Shown here piece after piece: positions 8,861-17,322 of a DNA stretch of 64,000 nucleotides (the stretch's first letter is position 1; each line of letters begins with the position of its first letter). The position numbers were made by a program, and so were the translations under genes. Under the pieces are notes generated by a model, which saw only the letters and a list, made by a program, of their open reading frames with translations, was not told the DNA's origin and ran no database searches. Source of the stretch: Gemmatimonadota bacterium (GTDB lineage: Bacteria; Gemmatimonadota; Gemmatimonadetes; Longimicrobiales; Gaopeijiaceae); the NCBI GenBank assembly GCA_030428885.1, contig JAUIEJ010000001.1, positions 434,001-498,000 of the forward strand, read 5' to 3'.

Positions 8861-10273
8861 ATGTTCCTCACCGGAAAGCACATTCCCCGTCGCACGTTTC
8901 TTCGGGGCCTCGGCGCCACCATCTCCCTCCCCCTCCTCGACGCCATGACACCGGCGGGGCGGGTCATGGGGCAGATCCGCGCCGAGGCCGACCGCAGCCG
9001 CCTGGTGGCCATCGAGATGGTCCACGGATCGGCGGGCGCCGCGAAGTACGGGCTGGAGAACAACCTCTGGGCCCCGGCCCAGGTGGGGCGTGACTTCGAC
9101 CTCTCGGGGAGCTCCCTGAGTCCCCTCGAGGCCTACCGGAAGGTCATGACCATCGTCTCGAACACCGACGTGCGCATGGCCGAGGCGTTCGAGCCCGAGG
9201 AGATCGGCGGAGACCACTTCCGGTCCAGTGCCGTGTTCCTGACCCAGGCCCGGCCCCATCAGACCGAGGGCTCCGACGTGCGGGTCGGGAAGTCCCTCGA
9301 TCAGATGTTCGCCGACCGCTACGGCCAGACCACACCCATTCCCTCCATGCAGCTCTGCATCGAGCCCGTGGACCAGGCCGGCGGCTGCGCCTACGGCTAC
9401 GCCTGCGTGTACACCGACACCATCAGTTGGGCGTCGGAGACCGAGCCCCTGCCCATGATCCGCGACCCCCGGGTCGTATTCGATCAGCTCTTCGGTGCGG
9501 GGGGCACCGCCGAGCAGCGGGCCCTGCGGCGTCGGACCAACATGAGCATCCTGGACTGGGTCACCCGGGAAGTGGCGGAGCTGAAGCGGGCGGTGGGCAC
9601 CGAGGATCGGCGGCGCATCGATCGCTACCTGGAAAACATCCGGGAGATCGAGCGTCGCATCGAGATGGTGGAGACCCGCAACCGCAGCGGCGAGGTGCGG
9701 GAGCTGCCGTCGGCCCCGGCGGGCGTGCCCGATTCGTTCGAGGAGCACGTCAAGCTGATGTTCGACCTCCAGGCCCTGGCCTTCGCCTCCGACGTGACCC
9801 GGGTGTTCTCGTTCAAGATGGGCCGGGACGGATCGTCCCGGGTCTACCCGGGCAGCGGCGTGGACAAGCCGTTCCACCCCGCGTCGCACCACGGCGACAA
9901 CGAGCAGAACATCATCGACTTCGCCCAGATCAACCGGTACCACGTGGGCATGCTGCCCTACTTCCTGGATCGTCTGGCCGAGATGCAGGAGGGCGACGGC
10001 AGCCTCCTGGACAAGACGACGATCCTCTACGGCTCGCCCATGGGCGACCCCAACGTCCACAACCACAAGCGGTGCCCGCTGGTGGTGCTGGGCGGCACCA
10101 ACGGGGCCCTGGCCGGCGGCGAACACATCCGGGCCGAAGACGGGACCCCCATGGCCAACGTCCTCCTCTCCCTCATGCACCGCATGGGTCTGGAAGACAT
10201 GGAGACCTTCGGCGACAGCACAGGCGAGTTCTCCTTCGGCCAGTCCGGCCTGGTCTCCATGGAGGCCGGATGA
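8861..10273 (+). CDS. DUF1552 family protein, Tat-exported
   Basis: 470 residues. The N-terminus 'HIPRRTFLRGLGATISLPLL' is a textbook twin-arginine signal (Arg10-Arg11), so it is exported folded, often meaning cofactor-loaded. The rest matches DUF1552, a sulfatase-like (DUF1501-related) fold found beside DUF1592 proteins: 'LVAIEMVHGSAG', 'SSAVFLTQARPHQT', 'GKSLDQMFADRYGQ' and a C-terminal 'TTILYGSPMGDPNVHNHKRCPLVVLGG'. It starts 29 bases after the DUF1592 stop and overlaps the ankyrin gene, so the three genes form one operon. Confidence 0.9.
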   Translation: MFLTGKHIPRRTFLRGLGATISLPLLDAMTPAGRVMGQIRAEADRSRLVAIEMVHGSAGAAKYGLENNLWAPAQVGRDFDLSGSSLSPLEAYRKVMTIVSNTDVRMAEAFEPEEIGGDHFRSSAVFLTQARPHQTEGSDVRVGKSLDQMFADRYGQTTPIPSMQLCIEPVDQAGGCAYGYACVYTDTISWASETEPLPMIRDPRVVFDQLFGAGGTAEQRALRRRTNMSILDWVTREVAELKRAVGTEDRRRIDRYLENIREIERRIEMVETRNRSGEVRELPSAPAGVPDSFEEHVKLMFDLQALAFASDVTRVFSFKMGRDGSSRVYPGSGVDKPFHPASHHGDNEQNIIDFAQINRYHVGMLPYFLDRLAEMQEGDGSLLDKTTILYGSPMGDPNVHNHKRCPLVVLGGTNGALAGGEHIRAEDGTPMANVLLSLMHRMGLEDMETFGDSTGEFSFGQSGLVSMEAG

Positions 10274-12150
10274 CCCACCGGACCCCGGCCCGGCGTCGGC
10301 TCCGGGTCGACGCCCTCTCGGCCCTCACCGCCCTCCTCCTTCTGGGGGGCAACCCCGGGACCGAGGCGCCGGTGGCCGACGCGGCGATGCGGGAAGACGT
10401 CACCGAGGTGCGGGCCCTGCTGAAGCGGGGCGCCGACGTCAACGCGGCCCAGGGCGACGGGATGACCGCCCTGCACTGGGCCGCGCAGCACGGGAGCCTG
10501 GAACTCGCCGAGATGCTGCTGTACGCCGGCGCGAATCCCCGGGCGGCCACCCGCATCGGTCCCTACACGCCCCTCATGGTGGCGGCCCGGGGCGGATACG
10601 GTCCGGTGGTGAGCCGGCTCCTGGAGGCCGGGGCGTCGGTGGATGCCGCCACGAACTCCGGGGTCACGGCCCTCCACCTGGCCGCGGCGTCGGGCAGCGC
10701 CGAGGCCGTGTCGGCCCTCCTGGACCGGGGCGCGGCGGTGGACGCCGTGGAGTCGTCGTGGGAGCAGACGCCCCTGATGTGGGCGGCGGACAACGGCCGC
10801 ACCGAGGTGATCGGGCTCCTGGTCCTCGCCGGCGCCGACGTGGCCGCCACCGAGAAGGTGGTGATGGTGAAGGATCTGGAGGCCGAAGACGCGGTGGAGA
10901 GCCGGGCGCGTCGGGAGCGCATGGCCGAGATCCGGGCCCAGCGCCTGGCCGAGGCGGCCGCCGAGTGCGAGACCTGCGCCGAGCCGCCGGCCCCGGCCGA
11001 CGCGGCCGACGACGACGAGGACGAGCCGGCCGACGACGAGGCCGCCGAGGACGACGCGACGGAAGAGGAGGCCCGGGACCGGGTGCCCGATCCGGACGCC
11101 CAGGCTCCGGTACCCGAGGCCGACGAAGACGAGAGCGACGACGACGAGGCCCCCGAGCCCCTGAGCTACGGCGATCTCGTGGGGGGCCACGGCGGTCTGT
11201 CGGCGCTCCACCACGCCATCCGGGAGGGCCACACCGAGGCCGTCCTGGCGCTCCTGGACGCCGGGGCCGACGTCAACGCGCCCACCGGGGGCGACGGCAC
11301 CCCGCCCCTGGTCCTGGCCACCATCAACGGCCACTTCGACATGGGGTTGGAACTCCTGGCCCGAGGCGCCGACGTCAACGGCGCCTCCGATGCCGGGGTG
11401 GCGGCCCTCTTCGCCGCGGTGAACGTCCAGTGGGCGCCCAAGGCGCTGTATCCCCAGCCCCGGGCCTACGAGCAGCAGACCGTCTCGTATCTGGACTACA
11501 TGCAGCGCCTTCTGGACGCCGGCGCCGACCCCGACGCCCGGGTGTCGAAGCACATCTGGTTCATGTCGTACAACTTCGATCTGCTCGGTGTGGACATGGA
11601 CGGCGCCACGGCCTTCTGGCGGGCGGCCTACGCCACCGACGTGGCCGCCATGGAGCTCCTGGTGGCCAACGGAGCCGATCCCGACATCCCCACCCGCAAG
11701 CCCGCCGAGCGGCGTCGTCGTCGGAGCACGTACTCCGACGAGGATCCGTCGGGCCTGGAGCCCATTCCCGTGGGCGGCCCGGGCATCTACCCGATCCACG
11801 CCGCCTCCGGGGTGGGCTACGGGAAGAACTTCGCCGCCAACTCCCATCGGCACGTGCCCGACGGGTGGCTTCCGGCCGTGCAGTACCTCGTGGAGGAACT
11901 GGGGGCCGACGTCAACGCGCGGGACCACGAGGGCTACTCACCGGTGCACCACGCCGCGTCCCGGGGCGACAACGAGCTGATCCACTACCTCGTGGAGCAC
12001 GGCGCCGACGTGACGCTCCTGGCCCGCAACGGCCAGACCACGGCCGACATGGCCAACGGTCCGGTTCAGCGCGTGCAGCCGTTTCCCGAGACCGTGGCCC
12101 TCCTGGAGAGCCTGGGAAGCAAGAACAACGACAAGTGCCTGAGCTGCTGA
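10270..12150 (+). CDS. Exported ankyrin-repeat protein with an acidic insert
   Basis: 626 residues; the ATG overlaps the DUF1552 stop (ATGA). An arginine-rich N-terminus with a hydrophobic stretch (about 12-30) suggests export. Ankyrin repeats run from about 37 to 215 ('GMTALHWAAQHGSLELAEMLLYAGANP' type) and again from about 300 to 600. Between them lies a highly acidic linker (about 235-295, many DD, DE and AEDD runs) with a single CETC pair. The C-terminus ends 'DKCLSC'. Ankyrin proteins bind partner proteins; here the partners are presumably the DUF1592/DUF1552 pair. The alternating repeat-acid-repeat layout is unusual. Confidence 0.85.
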   Translation: MTHRTPARRRLRVDALSALTALLLLGGNPGTEAPVADAAMREDVTEVRALLKRGADVNAAQGDGMTALHWAAQHGSLELAEMLLYAGANPRAATRIGPYTPLMVAARGGYGPVVSRLLEAGASVDAATNSGVTALHLAAASGSAEAVSALLDRGAAVDAVESSWEQTPLMWAADNGRTEVIGLLVLAGADVAATEKVVMVKDLEAEDAVESRARRERMAEIRAQRLAEAAAECETCAEPPAPADAADDDEDEPADDEAAEDDATEEEARDRVPDPDAQAPVPEADEDESDDDEAPEPLSYGDLVGGHGGLSALHHAIREGHTEAVLALLDAGADVNAPTGGDGTPPLVLATINGHFDMGLELLARGADVNGASDAGVAALFAAVNVQWAPKALYPQPRAYEQQTVSYLDYMQRLLDAGADPDARVSKHIWFMSYNFDLLGVDMDGATAFWRAAYATDVAAMELLVANGADPDIPTRKPAERRRRRSTYSDEDPSGLEPIPVGGPGIYPIHAASGVGYGKNFAANSHRHVPDGWLPAVQYLVEELGADVNARDHEGYSPVHHAASRGDNELIHYLVEHGADVTLLARNGQTTADMANGPVQRVQPFPETVALLESLGSKNNDKCLSC

Positions 12151-12156
12151 CCTTCG

Positions 12157-12978
12157 TCAGCGACCCACGTGGCGGCGGCCCACCGCCAGGGCCTCGTCTT
12201 CCGTGACGATGATCACCCGGAAGCCCTGGTCCAGGCGGGTGCCGATGTCGTCCGACCCCGCCGTGACCCCACAGGCCACCTCGAACTCGAGGCAGGCCGC
12301 CAGAACCGCCTGGATGGCGTTTTCCACGGCCTCCATGTCGCCGTCGTAGGCCCGTCGCAGGTCGCCCGGCCCGGCGAACACCACCGACAGCCCGGGCGTG
12401 GCCATGATCTCCCGCACGTTGGCCACCCCTTCCCGGTCCTCCACGATGAGGATGTCGAGGCCCGCCTCACCCAGCGGCCACGGCTCCCCCATGAGGCGCA
12501 CCGAGGTGGCCGCTTCCGGAGCGGCCGTGACGTGGGGGAACACGATGCCTGCCACCCCCGCGTCCATGGCCTGGCGCACGTAGTCCGGGGCGGCCGCCGT
12601 GTCGGTGTGGATCGGGGGCACCCGGAGGATCACCGGCTGGGGCGTGAGGTCGAGTCCGCCCGCCGCCGTCTCCATGGCGTCCATGTACGCCCGCATGCCC
12701 GCCACGTCGAAGGGGCCGCTCTCCATGGAGTAGAGAATGAAGTCGGCGGCCCGGTTCTCCACGATGGCCGCGCCCTGCTCCGCCGTCATGGGACCGGAGA
12801 AGGTCCCGAAGATGGCCGACCCGTCGGAGAGGAGGGACGCCAGGGTGGGAGCCGCCTCCGGCGCCGGGGCCGGGTCCATGGGCTCGTCGGCGGGAGGGGC
12901 CTCGCCGCCACAAGCCTGAAGCCAGAGCACGGGAAGGACCATCCAGGCGAAGCGAGCGGCGAGGCGGCGCGAGGACAT
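12157..12978 (-). CDS. HpcH/HpaI aldolase family lipoprotein
   Basis: 273 residues from ATG 12978, preceded by AGGAG at a normal distance. The N-terminus is a lipoprotein signal ('LPVLWLQACGG', Cys about 23) followed by a Pro/Ala/Asp-rich spacer. The remainder is a HpaI-type TIM barrel: 'FGTFSGPMTAEQGAAI', 'ILRVPPIHTD' (active-site Arg region), 'AGVAGIVFPHV', 'DILIVEDREGVANV' (metal-ligand Glu) and 'VVFAGPGDLRRAYDGD' (metal-ligand Asp). The family normally cleaves 2-oxo-3-deoxy acids in the cytoplasm. Active-site positions look intact, so the surprising feature is the exported, lipid-anchored location. The gene is convergent with the ankyrin gene and diverges from the kinase gene. Confidence 0.82.
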   Translation of the reverse strand: MSSRRLAARFAWMVLPVLWLQACGGEAPPADEPMDPAPAPEAAPTLASLLSDGSAIFGTFSGPMTAEQGAAIVENRAADFILYSMESGPFDVAGMRAYMDAMETAAGGLDLTPQPVILRVPPIHTDTAAAPDYVRQAMDAGVAGIVFPHVTAAPEAATSVRLMGEPWPLGEAGLDILIVEDREGVANVREIMATPGLSVVFAGPGDLRRAYDGDMEAVENAIQAVLAACLEFEVACGVTAGSDDIGTRLDQGFRVIIVTEDEALAVGRRHVGR

Positions 12979-13140
12979 GGCGGGCTCCTGGGTGCAGGGG
13001 GGCGTGTGACGCGAGTGCAAAGTCGTCGTGAAGTCCCGCACCGCAAGGGGTGGGCGGCGGGGCGACGTCGTTGCCGACCCCGTGCCCGGGGTGCATGATT
13101 CGGGCTCGGACACCCTGCCGACCCCCGACGCCCCCCTGCG

Positions 13141-15546
13141 TTGATCCCTCGCCCCCTCCGCTCCATCGCCCTGCCCGCGACCGGGTACATGGCGGCCTAC
13201 GTGGCGTTGGGACTGCCCACCCTCCAACCCGATTGGTTCGGGTTCGATCTCGAGCTGCGACGGGTCGTGTGGCTGGGAAGCGGCATCGCCCTGGCCGCCG
13301 TGCTCCGTCTCGGACTTTCGGTATGGCCCTGGATCTTCCTGGGGGAGATCGTGGTCACCCTGGTCACGGGCGGCGGCTTCCTGCACAGCCTGGGCGCCGG
13401 CGTGGGCAACTCGCTGGAAGCGGTGGTGGCGGGCCTCCTGCTCCGCCGAGTGGGCGTCGACGAGAACCTGAAGAGCGGGGTCGACATCGCCGCCCTGGTG
13501 GTGCTGGCGGCGGGATTGGCCGGGGGGCTCGGGGCGGCCCTGTCGACCCTCTCCCTGGTGTGGTTCCAGGGCACGCCGTGGTCCGACTACGCCTCGGTCC
13601 AGGTGCTCTGGTGGCTGACCCACGCCAACGGCATGGTGCTCCTGGCGCCCCTGGTCCTGGCCCTGCGGGAGACCCGCAACTGGAGCGTGCCCCGGGTGGC
13701 CGAGGCCACGGTGGCCATGACCTCGGTGGCCGTGCTGGGCTTCCTGGTGTTCTGGGCCTACGACCCCGACACGCCGGGTCGGCGCCTGTTGTACGCACCC
13801 TTTCCCCTCCTCATCTGGGCCGGGATCCGGTTCGGCATTCCCGGGGCCGCCGCCGCCAACCTGATCCTCTCGGTGGTGGCCATGGGGGCCATGGCCCTGG
13901 ACACCGGGCCCTTCTCCATCCCCACCCTCTCCCCCAACGAGCGGCTCTTCCAGCTCTGGCTGTTCGTGGCCATCAACGCCATCACCGCCCTGGTCGTGGC
14001 CGGCGTGGTGGAAGACCGGAAGCGGGGCGCCCGGGCGCTGGTGCGAACCCAGGAGCGATTGCGATCGGTGCTGGAGGCCACGGCCGACGCCATCGTGGCC
14101 GCCGACACCACGGGGCGGGTGTCGTTCGCCAATCAGCGGTTCGCCAGCCTGTGGGATCCCACGGCCACCGAGCCGCCCCCCTCCGGCCTCTCCCACGACG
14201 ACCCGCGGGTCATGGCCCTTCTCGAGGTGGAAGACGACCCCCTGCCGGGCCTGCTGGGATCGGAGCAGGAGATCCTGGACGAGGTTGCCCTGGAAGACGG
14301 GCGCAGCTTCGAGCGCTTCAGCGCGCCGCTCCGACGGGAGGGGTGGGTTTCGGGCCGGATCTGGGCGCTCCGCGATCTCACCGAACGGCGTCGCCTGGAG
14401 GAGCAGGTGCAGCAGACCCGGCGTCTGGAGAGTCTGGGACTCCTGGCCGGGGGCATCGCCCACGACTTCAACAATCTGCTGGTGGCCATCATGGGCAACG
14501 CCGATCTGGCCGAATCGGCGCTCAAGCCTGATCACCCGGCCCACGACCACGTGGAAGAGGTGCTGCGGGCCTCCCAGCGGGCCGCCGACCTGTGCCAGCA
14601 GATGCTGGCCTACGCGGGGAAGGGCCGGTCCACCGTGGAGCCCGTGGACATCAACGACGTGGTGCAGGAGATGACCGACCTCATGAAGGTCTCCCTCCCG
14701 CCCACGGCCGAGCTGGCCCTGCGCCTGACCCCGGGACTCCCGGCGGTGAACGGCGACGTGGTGCAGCTCCGGCAGGTGGTGCTGAACCTCCTCACCAACG
14801 CCGCCGACGCCGTGGGCGGCCGCCGGGGGTGGATCGAGATCGCCACCTTCCGGGACGACGGCGATCCGGTGCGGGAGCAGGACGCCGTGGTGGACGCGCG
14901 CCCCAAACAGGGCCCCTGGGTGGGGGTGCGGGTGGCCGACACGGGCATGGGCATGGACGAAGACACCCGCACCCGGATCTTCGACCCCTTCTTCAGCACC
15001 AAGGCCCGGGGCCGGGGGCTGGGACTCGCGGCAGTCCTGGGGATCGTTCGCGGTCACAAGGGCGCCCTGACCCTGCGCACCACCGAGGGGCGGGGGAGCG
15101 AGATCCAGGTGGTGCTGCCGGCCCTGCCGTCGCACCTGAAGCCGGCGCTGGCCGCCCGGGATCTCGACCTCGACGACGGCAGCGAGCTCCGGGGTCGCGT
15201 GATGGTGGTGGACGACGAGGAGACGGTGCGGGAGGTGGCCCGCACCATGCTGGAGGTGGTGGGCCTCGAAGTCGTTCTGGCCCGGGACGGCCTGGAGGCT
15301 CTGGAGTTCTTCGAGCTCCGCCCCGACGACGTCGACCTGATCCTCATGGACCTCACCATGCCCCGCATGGGCGGGGCCGAGGCCGCCGAAGCGATTCGCG
15401 CCATCCGCCCCCATGTCCCCATCATTCTGTCCACGGGGTATCTGGACGCGGCGGGGGCGGTGGCGGAACGGGCCGACCTGCCGCTGTTGAAGAAACCGTA
15501 CCGCAGGGACCAGTTGTATCGGCGGGTCAAGGAGTTGTTGCGCTGA
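13141..15546 (+). CDS. Hybrid sensor histidine kinase: MASE1 membrane sensor, PAS, HisKA, HATPase, receiver
   Basis: 801 residues from TTG 13141; ATG 13189 is an alternative start. Residues about 10-300 form a MASE1-like multi-helix membrane sensor. A PAS domain follows (about 305-420, 'ATADAIVAADTTGRVSFANQRF'), then HisKA with 'LAGGIAHDFNNLL' (phosphorylated His441), an HATPase domain with 'RQVVLNLLTNAADAV', 'DTGMGMDED' and 'GLGLAAVLGI', and a C-terminal receiver (about 685-801) with acceptor Asp737 in 'ILMDLTMPRMGG'. MASE1 sensors sit in the inner membrane; the ligand is unknown. No DNA-binding response regulator is adjacent. The TGA overlaps the next gene's ATG. Confidence 0.92.
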   Translation: MIPRPLRSIALPATGYMAAYVALGLPTLQPDWFGFDLELRRVVWLGSGIALAAVLRLGLSVWPWIFLGEIVVTLVTGGGFLHSLGAGVGNSLEAVVAGLLLRRVGVDENLKSGVDIAALVVLAAGLAGGLGAALSTLSLVWFQGTPWSDYASVQVLWWLTHANGMVLLAPLVLALRETRNWSVPRVAEATVAMTSVAVLGFLVFWAYDPDTPGRRLLYAPFPLLIWAGIRFGIPGAAAANLILSVVAMGAMALDTGPFSIPTLSPNERLFQLWLFVAINAITALVVAGVVEDRKRGARALVRTQERLRSVLEATADAIVAADTTGRVSFANQRFASLWDPTATEPPPSGLSHDDPRVMALLEVEDDPLPGLLGSEQEILDEVALEDGRSFERFSAPLRREGWVSGRIWALRDLTERRRLEEQVQQTRRLESLGLLAGGIAHDFNNLLVAIMGNADLAESALKPDHPAHDHVEEVLRASQRAADLCQQMLAYAGKGRSTVEPVDINDVVQEMTDLMKVSLPPTAELALRLTPGLPAVNGDVVQLRQVVLNLLTNAADAVGGRRGWIEIATFRDDGDPVREQDAVVDARPKQGPWVGVRVADTGMGMDEDTRTRIFDPFFSTKARGRGLGLAAVLGIVRGHKGALTLRTTEGRGSEIQVVLPALPSHLKPALAARDLDLDDGSELRGRVMVVDDEETVREVARTMLEVVGLEVVLARDGLEALEFFELRPDDVDLILMDLTMPRMGGAEAAEAIRAIRPHVPIILSTGYLDAAGAVAERADLPLLKKPYRRDQLYRRVKELLR

Positions 15547-17321
15547 TGATCACCCAGGGACAACGCGGATGGGGCGGGGGCACGCCCCGGAGCCGGCGCT
15601 CGCTTCGCGTCGCTCCACGCCTGGGGCGTGGACCGTCTCCGGGGCCTGCCCCCGCCCCATCCGCTTCCGGTGGGGGCCGCCGTGCGGGGGGGGCGGGGCT
15701 GTCGCGCTCGCTTCGCATCGCTGCGTTTTTGCTGTGCAGTGTGGTCACTGCTGCGGGGTGTGCCGACCGGACGGCCCAGGACGACGTCGTCGTGCGCGCG
15801 CCGCTCACGAATCGGGCGGTGTCGGGGGAGGGGATGGTGGTGTCGGGGTCGCCGCCGGCGACCGAGGCGGGGGCGGCGATCCTGGCGGCGGGGGGGAATG
15901 CGGCCGATGCGGCGGTGGCGGTGGCGCTGGCCCTGGCGGTGACCGAGCCGTCCCAATCGGGGCTCGGGGGGCGCACCCAGATCGTCTTCCGCACGCCCGA
16001 CGGCACCCTGGGGGGGATCGACGCCACCTCGGTGGTGCCCGCCTCGTACGATCCCGCCACGGCGCCCGAGGGCGAGCAGGGTCACGGGGCGGTGGGGATC
16101 CCGGGAATGGTGGCGGGACTGGGCCGCCTCCACGGCGAGCACGGTGTGCTGCCCTGGACCGACGTGGTCGCCCCGGCCCTGACCCTGGCCACGGTGGGGT
16201 TCGAACTGCCGTCGGGCGAAGCCGCCCGCTGGTCGGCGTCGGCCGAAGCCCTGGCGGCCCACCCGTCGGCGGCGGCGCTTTTCCTGGACGCCGAGGGTCG
16301 GCCTCCGGCGGCCGGCGACATGGTGGACCAGCCCGAGCTGGCGGCGGTGCTCCAGACGCTGGCCGAAGAGGGGGCCGACGCCTTCTACCGGGGCTGGATC
16401 GCCGACTCCGTGGCCGCCGACATGGCCCGCAACGGCGGGTACGTGCGCAGCGCCGACCTCCGGGGCTACCGGGCCCTGGACGCCGTCCTGGCCCGGGGGC
16501 GGTTCGGCGCCTTCGACCTGGTGGGCACGTGGCTTCCGGCGGGGGGTGCCACCACCATCGAGGCCCTCCAGATCCTCCACGCGGCGGGGCGCGGGCCCGA
16601 CGCCGGCCCGGCCTCGTGGGCCGTGGCCCTGGCCGGCGCCCTCACCCACGCCTACGCCGATCGCGACTCGGTGCAGGACGCCGATCCCGGCGAAGCCGTG
16701 GCCTGGATCACCTCCGACTCCCTGGCCCGGCGCCACGCCGACGAACTCACCGCCGCGGCCCCGTCCAGCGATGCCGGCGAACCCGACCACACGACCCACG
16801 TGGCCGTGGTGGACCGGGACGGGTTCGTGGTGGCCCTCACCCAGTCGCTGGGACCCCAGTTCGGCGCCATGGTGGCCACGCCGTCCCTGGGGTTCCTGTA
16901 CGCCTCGACCCTGGGCGGGTATCTGGCCGAGGGTGGGCCGGGCACCCGGGCGTGGTCGAGCCAATCGCCCATGATCGCCCTCCGGGACGGCGAGCCGGTG
17001 CTGACTCTGGGGGGCGGCGGCGGCCGACGCATCATCTCCGCCGCCGTGGGCGCCGTGGCTCGGACGGCCGCCGGCGCCGACCTGGCCGACGCCCTCACCG
17101 CGCCGCGGCTCCACCCCACCGGCGGCACCGTCTACGTCGACGGCCGCTGGGATCCGGCCGTGGTGCCGGCGCTGGAGGCCGCCGGCTGGTCGGTCGAGGT
17201 TCGGGAGCGGTCGTACTTCGCCCGCCTCAATGCCGTCGCCCGGGACTCCACCGGCGCGTGGGTGGGCGTGGCCGACCCGGTCTGGACCAACGGGGCCGCC
17301 TCGGGCCCGCTGCGCCGCTGA
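15546..17321 (+). CDS. Gamma-glutamyltransferase family lipoprotein (Ntn hydrolase)
   Basis: 591 codons if read from the ATG overlapping the kinase stop. The region after about codon 50 is a normal lipoprotein signal ('LCSVVTAAGC') followed by the GGT fold: 'VVSGSPPATEAGAAILAAGGNAADAAVA', 'GLGGRTQIVF', 'GHGAVGIPGMVAGL', and the self-processing site 'DHTTHVAVVDRDG' with Thr416 as expected N-terminal nucleophile of the small subunit, then 'SSQSPMIALRDGEP' and a glycine-rich 'LGGGGGRRI'. GGTs cleave gamma-glutamyl bonds, mostly of glutathione. Codons 7-40 consist of a long palindromic element, so the mature start may instead be a non-ATG codon near 15708. Two bases from the convergent ligD stop. 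Confidence 0.82.
   Translation: MITQGQRGWGGGTPRSRRSLRVAPRLGRGPSPGPAPAPSASGGGRRAGGAGLSRSLRIAAFLLCSVVTAAGCADRTAQDDVVVRAPLTNRAVSGEGMVVSGSPPATEAGAAILAAGGNAADAAVAVALALAVTEPSQSGLGGRTQIVFRTPDGTLGGIDATSVVPASYDPATAPEGEQGHGAVGIPGMVAGLGRLHGEHGVLPWTDVVAPALTLATVGFELPSGEAARWSASAEALAAHPSAAALFLDAEGRPPAAGDMVDQPELAAVLQTLAEEGADAFYRGWIADSVAADMARNGGYVRSADLRGYRALDAVLARGRFGAFDLVGTWLPAGGATTIEALQILHAAGRGPDAGPASWAVALAGALTHAYADRDSVQDADPGEAVAWITSDSLARRHADELTAAAPSSDAGEPDHTTHVAVVDRDGFVVALTQSLGPQFGAMVATPSLGFLYASTLGGYLAEGGPGTRAWSSQSPMIALRDGEPVLTLGGGGGRRIISAAVGAVARTAAGADLADALTAPRLHPTGGTVYVDGRWDPAVVPALEAAGWSVEVRERSYFARLNAVARDSTGAWVGVADPVWTNGAASGPLRR
15565..15664. repeat. Long inverted-repeat element, copy 1, with inner hairpin core
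   Basis: Left arm 15565-15592 and right arm 15637-15664 are complementary over 27 of 28 bases (arm starts GCGGATGGGGCGGG). The 44-base centre contains a second perfect hairpin, TCCACGCC/GGCGTGGA (15614-15621 with 15625-15632). The centre and the arm ends next to it (CCGGAG...CTCCGG) match the element at 37024-37118, while the outer arms have unrelated sequence. A partial core copy (GCGCTCGCTTCGC...TCGCT) recurs at about 15703. There is no T-tract, so it is not a classical terminator. It lies in frame within the 5' end of the GGT gene. Confidence 0.8.
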
Positions 17322-17322
17322 G

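Noticed and set aside
12979-15414. Minus-strand extension of the aldolase frame
   Set aside because: Antisense of the MASE1 kinase gene. The lipobox and AGGAG site set the start at 12978.
15565-15664. Simple rho-independent terminator after the kinase gene
   Set aside because: The stem is much longer than usual, has an inner hairpin, no T-tract, and lies inside the next open frame. A shared core with the 37024 element fits a repeat family better.
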